From assembly GCA_946546925.1 (NCBI GenBank), contig CAMNOS010000011.1, positions 1 through 37,966 on the forward strand: a DNA stretch of 37,966 nt, read 5' to 3'. This stretch comes from an uncultured Butyrivibrio sp. GTDB taxonomy: Bacteria; Bacillota; Clostridia; Lachnospirales; Lachnospiraceae. Below the pieces are notes generated by a model, which saw only the letters and a list, made by a program, of their open reading frames with translations, had not been told where the DNA came from and made no database searches. Below, piece by piece: positions 7,480-14,902 of the stretch. A program made the translations under genes and the position numbers. The first letter of the stretch is position 1. Each line of letters begins with the position of its first letter.

Positions 7480-8397
7480 TCAGAAAACTCGCGTCATTCT
7501 CACATATCTCCCGTAAGAAGCACTGCTGAGTGCGACCTTCTTGCCCTTATATTCCTTGCCATAGATGTTTTCCTCAACATCCACATCTCCGACTTTCTTA
7601 AACCCAAGCCTTTCGCACAAGTGGATGGACACCACGTTTTCCTCCTTAACCAGGGTCTGCACCTTGTCAAATCCCAGGATGTCCCTTCCATAGTCAAGGA
7701 TTGCCCTGCAGGCTTCTGTTGCATAGCCCTGTCTCTGGTACTCTTTTCCCACAAGAAACCCCAGTTCAACTTCGTCAAAGCCGTTGCGGACCGAGAATCC
7801 CGCTCTTCCAATGACAGCTCCGTCACTGAGCCGCTCAAGTGTCCACACGCCAAAGCCCATCAGTCCGTAGACCTTCTCAATGTAATCCCGCTGATATCTC
7901 TTTTCATCCTCCGGGTCATCAAAGAGCCCCTCCATGAACCTGGTCATCGAGGGGTCAGCATACAGCCTGTAAAATTCATCCACATCCTCAAGCGTTGTCT
8001 CCCTTACAAGAAGACGGTCCGTCCGCAGTATCTCCCATGGCTCCCCTGAATATCTCTGGTATACTTTGACAAAAGAATCAAAATCTATGTCGTCGATATC
8101 CCCAAAGACATACTTTGCTCCCTCAAACTCTTCACTTTCATTGCGATCGTGCCTATGCCCCACAACATAGAAGTCCTCTCCAAGAAGCCTTGATGTAATC
8201 TCCCCACTGTCTGTTATGACAAGGGCAGTCTTTCTTTTCTCCTGATCAAAAGAGCTCTCCACCTCCTGTGCATCTTCGGATATGACTGCCTTAATCCCGC
8301 AGTCTGAAAGATATGCCGCGGTCCGCCTGATCACTGAGCCAAGCTCTCTATCATCCCGGCTCTTACTCCCGGGCAGAAATATTACTGTTTTAAGCAA
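7480..8397 (-). CDS. GNAT N-acetyltransferase with N-terminal HAD-like domain
   Basis: Residues about 122-300 form a GNAT domain of the RimJ/RimL kind. An LLVRETTLEDVDEFYRLY-type opening leads to the acetyl-CoA loop (Gln-Arg-Gln-Gly-Tyr-Ala-Thr-Glu) and the closing Leu-Cys-Glu-Arg-Leu-Gly-Phe segment. The first 120 residues look like the cap-less end of a HAD-type phosphatase domain, a fusion I have seen in clostridial GNAT proteins, but no catalytic Asp-x-Asp-x-Thr is evident. The start is a TTG at 8395-8397 preceded by AAGGAG at the end of the cyclase gene. Only two bases separate the stop of the cyclase gene from this start, so translation is probably coupled. The acetylated substrate is unknown. 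Confidence 0.8.
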   Translation of the reverse strand: MLKTVIFLPGSKSRDDRELGSVIRRTAAYLSDCGIKAVISEDAQEVESSFDQEKRKTALVITDSGEITSRLLGEDFYVVGHRHDRNESEEFEGAKYVFGDIDDIDFDSFVKVYQRYSGEPWEILRTDRLLVRETTLEDVDEFYRLYADPSMTRFMEGLFDDPEDEKRYQRDYIEKVYGLMGFGVWTLERLSDGAVIGRAGFSVRNGFDEVELGFLVGKEYQRQGYATEACRAILDYGRDILGFDKVQTLVKEENVVSIHLCERLGFKKVGDVDVEENIYGKEYKGKKVALSSASYGRYVRMTRVF

Positions 8398-8399
8398 CT

Positions 8400-11300
8400 T
8401 TAAAGCATCTCCTTTTCAAAGGTGACTGAATAACACTCGTTTTCAGGATTCGCCTTCCATTTATCTATCACATTCTGCGCAACCTTTTCTGCCTCTTCCT
8501 CGCTCCTTCCGATCATCATGACCATGACCCTGCCAAGTCCTCCAACAGAGATAACGTCAGTAGAGGAAAGGTTTTTTCTGAGGCACTCCGCAAAGCTGTC
8601 ATCAGTTTCCACAGTGGTCTTTTTCTCGCCGTCCCCAATAATAGCATACTTTACAAGGACCGCGTCAAGAACATCATGCTCCTTAAGTCTTGTCACTATC
8701 TGAAATACAGGCTGCATCCTGTCGCCATCTGCCCTGTATCCGTTGTCGTGCTCACCTCTCTCGGATAATACTGTCCTTATCCGTTTGAAGCCCTTTATTA
8801 CTCCCATCTCTTCAACGGAGTCTTTATTCATCTTCTCTTCATCATACAAAAGAAAACCGTGCTTGCCGGCATTCTTGACGGCATAAAGAGCCTTGTCCGC
8901 TTTCTTTAGATAATCATCAAAATCCGGTCCGTCAGGATCTGCCGTTATTTCCACAGCACCAATGGAGAGGCCTATCGGAATCGGCATTTCATCACCCAGG
9001 TGCCTCTTTGCGGAATTCACGATCTCAAGGTTTAATCTTGCGGCTTTTTCGCGGAGCCCGGCAGCGTCCATTTTGTTGTAGAAGCATACAAACTCATCCC
9101 CTCCGGTTCTGCAGAGTATATCTTCATTCCCTGCATTGGTCTGGAGTATCTTGGAAAGCTCAATGAGTATTCTGTCGCCCATGTCATGGCCATAGATATC
9201 ATTTACAGGTTTAAAGTTGTCAAGATCGAGGATAGTCAGCATACCTTTTTTGCTCTTGCAGACAGGCTCGAGTTTCTCACGGGCTCCCCTCTTGTTGTAA
9301 AGACCTGTCAGCGGATCCTTGGTGGCCTGCTGCTCCAGTTTCCTTATATTATTGAAGCTCTGAAGGATGTCACTCACAAGCCATCCCACATACATTACAA
9401 GAAGAACTCCCACAAGCAGCATATACATCTTGAAGTACGTGCGCTCAAATATCTGGGACTCTTTATGGATAGCGAACACCTCATCCCTTATTACATTATT
9501 GCCGGAGGTATCCATGACTTCCACATGAAGCTCATAATCTCCGTACGGAAGATTCGTAAATGTGAGATTCTGAATGTTCTTCTGGGTACAGGTTATTCCT
9601 TCATCCTCTACCCCCTTCAGATAGATATGAAGGATCGGGTCTGAGAGCGAGTAGTTAAGGACTGCAACCTCAAACTGAATACGTCCGGAGATCGCCGGGA
9701 TGTTATATACTCCGTTCACCGGTTCTATTACTTCCTCACCGGCAAGCAGCTCAGATATTCTGATATAGTATTCATTGTTAAAAGAGTCATAGTTGATAGT
9801 AGATATCCGCCTTACACCATCGGTACACGGGATGTAGAGCCTGTCTCCGTTGAGACAGTAACTTGATCCTGAGGTTATTGATGTGTACAGTCCCCTGCTC
9901 CTGTTCAGCAAAAGGTAATTGTACCCTTTATCCGCCAGAAGATCTTTTTCCTCCAGCACAAAGATACCTCCGCTGGAAAGCACCCATGCCTTTTTGTTGG
10001 CAGAGATAAATACATCGTAGTTATTGCTGTAAGGGAAGCAATAGAGGCGCCTTATCTCGGTTCCGTTGTTGTAGTAGAGTGCATTGCTGGTCACGTATAT
10101 ATATCCGCCCGTGCAAGGCACGATCTTTGTAATCACCAGCGTATCCAGGCCGTCACCCTCATCTATGGTATGTACAACCTTGTCATCCTCAATAACATAG
10201 ATACCGCCGCCGTTTGAGCCGACGTAGATCCTGCCGTCTTCCCCCTCTGTCACGCAATTGATAGGTGCGGTGATGCCGTCATACTCACCGAGCGTCTTAA
10301 CGAGTACGTCTCCCTTAATAAAGTTCAGTCCTGTATTAGAAGCCGCAATGATACGGCCATCCGACAGCTCTTTTGCAAGAATAAAATTCTCACCCTCGGT
10401 GTTGGACGTCTCTTTGTTGTATACAACCAAAGAATTATCAGGATGCATCTCGATCAGCCCTTCGCCTCCGAATATTGAGAACCAGAGATTTCCCGCACTG
10501 TCGCACATGATATTCCTGATGCGGACATTTTTAAAATAAGTCGGATGAGGGATGGGCACCGAATAATAGGTCTTTAGGTCGATGGTCACGAGCCCCGTGC
10601 TGGTGCCGGCATACATGAGTCCCTTGTGGATGATAATGGAATTCACTACGCTTCCTTCAACCCCGGATCTGGCAAATATATCCTCAAAAGGATTCCATGC
10701 GAATTTCCTGACTCCCTGCTTGTTGGAGGCAAACCATACATTGCCCTGATAGTCGATCATAACATCCACTACAGAACTCCCAAAGTTCTCTGAGTTCAGG
10801 ACCGTCATAGTGCCCTTATCCGAAAGAAATCCAAGCCCGTTCTCACAGCACACAAAAGCCCCTTTGAAATCTCTGGAATAGAGGATATCGTTGTAACAGT
10901 ACAGGTTCTCCGCGTAGTGTTTGCTCATAACATCAGTGCTGCCCTGACTGAAAAAGAGCTTTCCCGTAATATTGGCACTGCTGCCAACAATGTAGTTGCC
11001 CTCGTTCTCTGCAGCAACAGAGGTATAATCACCGCCAAGCACATAGATGAGACGCTTGTCGCTGAATACTACAACGCTTCCGTCTGTCCTGACTCCTGCG
11101 ACGGTCTTCCCGCTGGCCGCCAGCTTGTATACGCCAAAATAGCTGTTTCCGCCAAAGGCTTCAACGCTTCCGTCCGAAGATATCCTGCAGAGCTGTGTTG
11201 CGGTTCCCACATACATATCTCCGTTGTAGTCCTCCACAACGTCTCTGATCACATTGGATGAAAGACCCTCCCTGGTGGTATAAAACTCAAGTGCGCCTGT

Positions 11301-12185
11301 CCTGTAGTCGTAGCGGGCAAGGCCGTTGTCACTTGTGCCTATCCACATGTATCCCTTGCTGTCAACCTTGAGGACCATGACATTTTTAATCCTCTGGTCG
11401 AGAGTTATGAGCTTGAATCTGGATCCGTCATAGCGGTAGAGACCGGCATAGGAACCGGCCCAGACATAGCCGTCCCCCGTCTGAGCTATGGCGTTGACTT
11501 CAACTGAATCAAGACCGGTGTCGGAGTCGTATCCGGTACCGGCATACTCAGCTCCAAAGTCCGAAGCCTGTACGTCCATTGAAAACGTAAGAGGCAATAC
11601 TATGCACAATATAAGGACAATTGGAGTGATCATTTTGACAAAGCGCCTTTCAAAGCGCTGCATGAAAGTAACGATTCCAACGGCAATAAGCATACTGAAA
11701 GACTTATCCGGAAGATCAACGAAAGCTTCCCCCAGGAATGAGGTGAGTATCGGAACATTGACGTCTCTGGCGATCATGTCCATAAATCCGTCTCCCCAGA
11801 TGTTTCCGGTCCTGCCATCGTAAATATACAGATTGATCGGAGTGGAGATAAGCGCGGAAATAAGACCTGTCAGAACAGCCGACGACACTATCCTGAGATA
11901 TGTTGCCCTCTCCTTGGGGTAAAGAAGCCCGAGGAAAACTCCCACCGCAACAGAGACCGGCAGGTATGGCAGTGCATTTGATTCGATTATCTGAAGTGTG
12001 ATGTTAGAAAGACAGCCGCAAACAGCCCCGGCTACAGGACCGAGCCAGATCGCAACCATAATAGTGCCTATAGCATCAAGCCAGAATGGGAGGTTCAGGT
12101 CCATTGCAAGATACCGTCCCGCCAGGTTGATGCCTACGCACAGGATTATTTTCACTATACCCTTCCAAGACTTTAATATATTCAT
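8400..12185 (-). CDS. Giant membrane sensor diguanylate cyclase (ECF-like, propeller, Y_Y_Y, GGDEF)
   Basis: This is a 1261-residue signalling protein. Residues 1 to about 215 hold several membrane helices resembling the substrate-binding (S) subunit of ECF vitamin transporters. About 215-810 is a run of two-component-regulator propeller repeats (blades with TGDGYVWAGSYAGLYRYDG-like motifs), then a Y_Y_Y domain (about 825-900), one membrane helix (about 915-940) and a GGDEF domain with an intact GGDEF motif at about 1028-1032. The RxxD inhibitory site normally just before it is absent. The last 120 residues look like a second, degenerate GGDEF fold in which the motif has become Gly-Gly-Leu-Gly-Arg. 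Likely role: binding extracellular sugars or peptides through the propeller and making c-di-GMP inside. The ligand is unknown. A perfect TATAAT lies about 45 bases upstream. Confidence 0.85.
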   Translation of the reverse strand: MNILKSWKGIVKIILCVGINLAGRYLAMDLNLPFWLDAIGTIMVAIWLGPVAGAVCGCLSNITLQIIESNALPYLPVSVAVGVFLGLLYPKERATYLRIVSSAVLTGLISALISTPINLYIYDGRTGNIWGDGFMDMIARDVNVPILTSFLGEAFVDLPDKSFSMLIAVGIVTFMQRFERRFVKMITPIVLILCIVLPLTFSMDVQASDFGAEYAGTGYDSDTGLDSVEVNAIAQTGDGYVWAGSYAGLYRYDGSRFKLITLDQRIKNVMVLKVDSKGYMWIGTSDNGLARYDYRTGALEFYTTREGLSSNVIRDVVEDYNGDMYVGTATQLCRISSDGSVEAFGGNSYFGVYKLAASGKTVAGVRTDGSVVVFSDKRLIYVLGGDYTSVAAENEGNYIVGSSANITGKLFFSQGSTDVMSKHYAENLYCYNDILYSRDFKGAFVCCENGLGFLSDKGTMTVLNSENFGSSVVDVMIDYQGNVWFASNKQGVRKFAWNPFEDIFARSGVEGSVVNSIIIHKGLMYAGTSTGLVTIDLKTYYSVPIPHPTYFKNVRIRNIMCDSAGNLWFSIFGGEGLIEMHPDNSLVVYNKETSNTEGENFILAKELSDGRIIAASNTGLNFIKGDVLVKTLGEYDGITAPINCVTEGEDGRIYVGSNGGGIYVIEDDKVVHTIDEGDGLDTLVITKIVPCTGGYIYVTSNALYYNNGTEIRRLYCFPYSNNYDVFISANKKAWVLSSGGIFVLEEKDLLADKGYNYLLLNRSRGLYTSITSGSSYCLNGDRLYIPCTDGVRRISTINYDSFNNEYYIRISELLAGEEVIEPVNGVYNIPAISGRIQFEVAVLNYSLSDPILHIYLKGVEDEGITCTQKNIQNLTFTNLPYGDYELHVEVMDTSGNNVIRDEVFAIHKESQIFERTYFKMYMLLVGVLLVMYVGWLVSDILQSFNNIRKLEQQATKDPLTGLYNKRGAREKLEPVCKSKKGMLTILDLDNFKPVNDIYGHDMGDRILIELSKILQTNAGNEDILCRTGGDEFVCFYNKMDAAGLREKAARLNLEIVNSAKRHLGDEMPIPIGLSIGAVEITADPDGPDFDDYLKKADKALYAVKNAGKHGFLLYDEEKMNKDSVEEMGVIKGFKRIRTVLSERGEHDNGYRADGDRMQPVFQIVTRLKEHDVLDAVLVKYAIIGDGEKKTTVETDDSFAECLRKNLSSTDVISVGGLGRVMVMMIGRSEEEAEKVAQNVIDKWKANPENECYSVTFEKEML

Positions 12186-12225
12186 TCAAACCTCGAATAC
12201 AGGTAATTATGTGCAGAAATATCTT

Positions 12226-12231
12226 ATTATA
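12226..12231 (-). promoter_or_regulatory. -10 element upstream of the cyclase gene
   Basis: A perfect TATAAT on the minus strand lies about 41 bases before the ATG at 12185. The -35 is poor (TTGCGA at a short spacing), so an activator may be needed. The ribosome site is a weak CGAGG. Confidence 0.4.
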
Positions 12232-12261
12232 TTTTATCACTATGTCGCAAAACCCTCAACG

Positions 12262-12298
12262 AAATAATAAAAACAAGGCCAGAATCTTCCGATCCGGC
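12262..12298 (-). terminator. Intrinsic terminator downstream of crh
   Basis: On the minus strand GGCCGGATC and GATTCTGGCC pair (one bulge) around a GGAA tetraloop and are followed by TTGTTTTTATT. It lies about 200 bases past crh and just upstream of the cyclase promoter, so it is the likely end of the uvrC-to-crh transcript. The rest of the 315-base gap (12186-12500) holds the cyclase -10 and the plus-strand RNA candidate at 12396-12490. Confidence 0.65.
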
Positions 12299-12360
12299 CC
12301 TGCTCATGTTGTTTACATTTTGTTTACAATTAATTAAAAGAATGGTTACTTCAAATCATC

Positions 12361-12412
12361 TTTTGGACATATCCGCCTGTTAATATAATATTGTCAGATG
12401 AGTTAAGACAAT
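12361..12412 (+). promoter_or_regulatory. Plus-strand promoter with overlapping inverted repeat
   Basis: TTTTGG (12361-12366) is followed after 17 bases by a perfect TATAAT (12384-12389). Right behind it ATTGTC (12390-12395) and GACAAT (12407-12412) form a 6-bp inverted repeat with an 11-base centre, placed where a repressor would block initiation. No protein-coding gene follows on this strand. Confidence 0.4.
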
Positions 12413-12490
12413 ACCAAACAAAAACTTTTTCATAATATGCCAGGTAAGGAAGCTTACCTGGCATCCTCCCTTTTTAGGGGCTTTTTTTAT
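12396..12490 (+). ncRNA. Candidate small RNA convergent with crh
   Basis: A plus-strand transcript from the promoter at 12361-12389 would run about 95 nt. It would contain a perfect 12-bp hairpin (12437-12448 with 12453-12464, GAAG loop), then a short CCCT/AGGG stem and a run of seven Ts at 12482-12488. This is the shape of a short RNA with an intrinsic terminator, and no real reading frame is present. It is also possible that the hairpin only serves the minus-strand crh transcript, although there it lacks a directly adjoining U-tract. Confidence 0.35.
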
Positions 12491-12500
12491 TTGTGTCTGT

Positions 12501-12764
12501 TTACTCAGCAGCATTTCCCTGCAGGAAATTCTCAAGATCGGCAACTGCTGATTCCTCGTCACTTCCCTCAGCTATAACAGTTACAGCCTCTCCGGATGTG
12601 AGATTCAGTGTCATCATGCCCATTATGCTCTTGGCGTTGACCTTCTTGGACTGAGCCTCAATATGAACTGTGCTCTCATACTTGCTGGCAAGCTGTACCA
12701 GTTCAGCGACAGGTCTTGCCTCAAGTCCTCTGGGCAGCTTAATTTCGATAGATTTTGTGATCAT
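12501..12764 (-). CDS. crh: Crh-like HPr paralogue with Glu at position 15
   Basis: This is an 87-residue HPr-fold protein. The regulatory phosphorylation site is intact: Lys45-Ser46-Ile-Met-Gly, the target of HPr kinase. The catalytic His15 of HPr, which accepts phosphate from enzyme I, is replaced by Glu15 in a Gly-Leu-Glu-Ala-Arg-Pro context. In B. subtilis the equivalent protein Crh has Gln at this position and is also encoded at the end of the rapZ(yvcJ)-whiA(yvcL) cluster. The protein therefore cannot pass phosphate in the PTS, but once phosphorylated on Ser46 by HprK it could serve as a co-repressor of CcpA. It follows whiA by 12 bases, with AAGGAGG before its ATG, and is the last gene of the operon. 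The assignment to Crh rests on residue 15, Ser46 and gene context. Confidence 0.88.
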   Translation of the reverse strand: MITKSIEIKLPRGLEARPVAELVQLASKYESTVHIEAQSKKVNAKSIMGMMTLNLTSGEAVTVIAEGSDEESAVADLENFLQGNAAE

Positions 12765-12776
12765 AATATCCTCCTT

Positions 12777-13721
12777 TTAAAACCTCATCCTGTCCGCAAA
12801 CTCCGATAGTTTGCGAAGTCTATGATTTACTCCCGACTTGCCCACCGGCGGGTCAAGAAATGCACCCAGCTCCGAAAGTGTGGCATCAGGATGTTCCAGC
12901 CTGACTTCCGCCATCTCTCTGAGATTATCAGGAAGCTTCTGAAGCCCCCCATTATCTCTGATATACGCAATATCCTCCAGCTGCTTGGTCGCAGCACTTA
13001 TTGTCTTGGCAAGATTGGCAACCTCGCAGTTGACCGTCCTGTTGATGGAATTGCGCATCTCCTTGAGGATCCTCAGGTTCTCCAGATTCATGAGGCTAAC
13101 AGGTGCCTCCATTATGTTCAGAAGATCCACTATGCCTTCGCCCTCTTTCATATACAGGACGTAATACTTCTTCCTGATAACGATCCTCGCCTCGATGTCG
13201 AAACTCTCGATCAGGCTCTGCAGGTAGCAGGCCTGTTCCCGGGAAGTACATACAAACTCAAGATGATACCCCTTGTTGGGATCGCTGATGGAACCAAGAC
13301 ATAAAAACGCATCTCTCAGAAACGCTCTCTTACAGCAGGAATTCCTGGTGACAAGCGGGCTTGCACCCAGCTCAAAATCCCTTACCGTGCCATCTTCTTC
13401 CATGAGTCTCGTTGCCTTAAGAACAGCAAGCACTTTCTCATCATCAGCAAGGACCGGTCTGTACAACCGCCCTTTTGAGCGCACATCTGGCGTTTCCTCT
13501 AAAATGCTAGTACCTATATTAAATGCTTTTTTTAATAATGTAAAGAACTTTCTAAGTGCCTGCTCGTTGTCTGTCTGCAGATACAGCACCTTCCCGCCGC
13601 CGTCTTTATCCCCCACGTATCCTATTGAGGTTATGATGGCTGAGAGCTCTGCAAGCCGGCAGTGTCTCGAAGCAGCTATATGCTTAGAGAGTTCCTCTTT
13701 TACTTCCGAGGAAAATGACAT
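12777..13721 (-). CDS. whiA: DNA-binding protein WhiA
   Basis: WhiA (314 residues) has an N-terminal LAGLIDADG-like fold, here degenerate as in all bacterial members, and a C-terminal helix-turn-helix. The C-terminal region contains the conserved LSELGAFLDPPVGKSGVNHRL-type segment, in which the helix-turn-helix reads the DNA. Firmicute homologues affect cell division and chromosome segregation; actinobacterial ones switch on sporulation genes. It starts three bases after the stop of rapZ, so the two are translationally coupled, and is followed by crh. In B. subtilis a third gene, yvcK, lies between rapZ and whiA; it is absent here. Confidence 0.95.
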   Translation of the reverse strand: MSFSSEVKEELSKHIAASRHCRLAELSAIITSIGYVGDKDGGGKVLYLQTDNEQALRKFFTLLKKAFNIGTSILEETPDVRSKGRLYRPVLADDEKVLAVLKATRLMEEDGTVRDFELGASPLVTRNSCCKRAFLRDAFLCLGSISDPNKGYHLEFVCTSREQACYLQSLIESFDIEARIVIRKKYYVLYMKEGEGIVDLLNIMEAPVSLMNLENLRILKEMRNSINRTVNCEVANLAKTISAATKQLEDIAYIRDNGGLQKLPDNLREMAEVRLEHPDATLSELGAFLDPPVGKSGVNHRLRKLSEFADRMRF

Positions 13722-13724
13722 ATC

Positions 13725-14594
13725 TCACACCGCCCGTCTTACATCTCTGTGAGCCAGCTTGAGTCCGAAGTTGCCACCGGCTTTTTTAAGCCTGTCATAG
13801 ATCTCATTGGCTATTGTTACGCTCCTGTGCTGACCACCGGTACAGCCTATCGCTACCACGAGCTGATACTTTCCCTCCTGGACATAGCCCGGAATAAGGA
13901 AGGTAAGCATGTCAAAGAGCTTGTCCACAAACTCTCCGCAGGCAGGGAAACTTTTGACATAATCCTGAACCGGCGCATCATTCCCTGTCTGGTGCTTGAG
14001 TTCATCAACATAGTAAGGATTTGGAAGGAATCTCACGTCAAACACAAGATCCGCATCAGAAGGGATCCCGTGCTTAAACCCAAAGGACATGATGTTGACC
14101 ATGAGTGAATTGTACTCCTCATTCCTTACAAAGATCCTGTCCAGCTCCTCTTTGAGCTCCCTGGTCAGAAGGCTTGACGTATCAATTACATAGTCTGCCT
14201 TCTTCTTGATTTCCGCAAGCACATCCCTCTCTTTGGCAATGCCGTCCTCGAGAAGGTCACCCGGCTGATTCATGGGGTGAACTCGCCTCGTCTCCTTGTA
14301 CCTCTTGATAAGGACGCTATCGCTGGCATCCATGAAAAGAACTTCCACCGGAATGCCACGCGCCTTAAGCTTGTCAATGATACCGGCAACGCCCTCAAAG
14401 CTCTGGCCGGCTCTTGCATCGACACCCAGTACCACCTTGTTGATCTCGCTGTCAGGCATGGTAATAAGCTCTGTGAACTTGCCTATCAATGAGACAGGCA
14501 GGTTGTCCACACAGTAGAAGCCCGCATCTTCCAGCATATGTATTGCGGTGGCTTTACCGCCTCCGCTCATTCCCGTAACTATAATGAAACGCAT
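13725..14594 (-). CDS. rapZ: RNase adapter protein RapZ (YvcJ family)
   Basis: This 289-residue P-loop protein has the family landmarks: a Walker A at residues 8-15, the Gly-Phe-Tyr-Cys-Val-Asp-Asn-Leu-Pro segment, and the C-terminal Gly-Cys-Thr-Gly-Gly-Gln-His-Arg-Ser motif. In E. coli RapZ binds small RNAs and guides RNase E in control of amino-sugar synthesis; the Bacillus homologue YvcJ binds and hydrolyses nucleotides. Here the Walker A reads Gly-Met-Ser-Gly-Gly-Gly-Lys-Ala. The Ser or Thr that normally follows the lysine and coordinates Mg2+ is alanine, so nucleotide hydrolysis may be weakened. The codon is GCC in a clean context. It sits between murB and whiA, with the structured repeat A in the 308-base gap upstream. 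Confidence 0.93.
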   Translation of the reverse strand: MRFIIVTGMSGGGKATAIHMLEDAGFYCVDNLPVSLIGKFTELITMPDSEINKVVLGVDARAGQSFEGVAGIIDKLKARGIPVEVLFMDASDSVLIKRYKETRRVHPMNQPGDLLEDGIAKERDVLAEIKKKADYVIDTSSLLTRELKEELDRIFVRNEEYNSLMVNIMSFGFKHGIPSDADLVFDVRFLPNPYYVDELKHQTGNDAPVQDYVKSFPACGEFVDKLFDMLTFLIPGYVQEGKYQLVVAIGCTGGQHRSVTIANEIYDRLKKAGGNFGLKLAHRDVRRAV

Positions 14595-14628
14595 TTACAG
14601 TCCTTTCAGTTACTTAGGTATTGAATGG

Positions 14629-14786
14629 TTTACTCCGCCGGGTACGGATAAAACATTCCTCTTCTTGGGACGCTTTCGCTCCTTTCGTCTGGCAGCGGTA
14701 CTACGCTCGAAAAAACCTCGCTTAGTACCGGCCGACTCAAAGGCCCTTCGAGAGAGGAAATGTTTTATCCCACCCAGGCTCACTCA
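14629..14786 (-). repeat. Structured repeat element, copy A (between murB and rapZ)
   Basis: The element has conserved end boxes, TTTACTCCG (14629-14637) and CTCACTCA (14779-14786, given on the plus strand). Inside these are long arms 14638-14662 and 14753-14778 that pair with each other, and a core 14664-14747 that matches copy B at about 73 of 84 positions. As minus-strand RNA the core folds into a GGCC/GGCC hairpin, a CGGTACTA/TAGTACCG helix and a hairpin capped by a GAAA loop. The arms share no sequence with those of copy B. It lies inside the operon in the direction of transcription and ends about 30 bases before the rapZ start. There is no U-tract, so it is not an intrinsic terminator. 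The rest of the gap (14787-14902) is AT-rich with nothing further I can name. Confidence 0.75.
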
Positions 14787-14902
14787 ACATCGAAAAAACA
14801 GAAATTCTATTTACACAATTAACTTCTTTGGTAATTCTAACTCGAGCGAAAATTTTGTGTTCAAGTTTGAATGCATCATGTTTCTTAATAAAGATATTCT
14901 GC

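Noticed and set aside
12380-12562. 60-codon minus-strand frame at the end of crh
   Set aside because: Overlaps crh in another frame and runs through the hairpin; no ribosome site.
14629-14786. Repeat A as an intrinsic terminator
   Set aside because: The stem is long, but no U-tract follows on either strand, and rapZ must be expressed from the same transcript.
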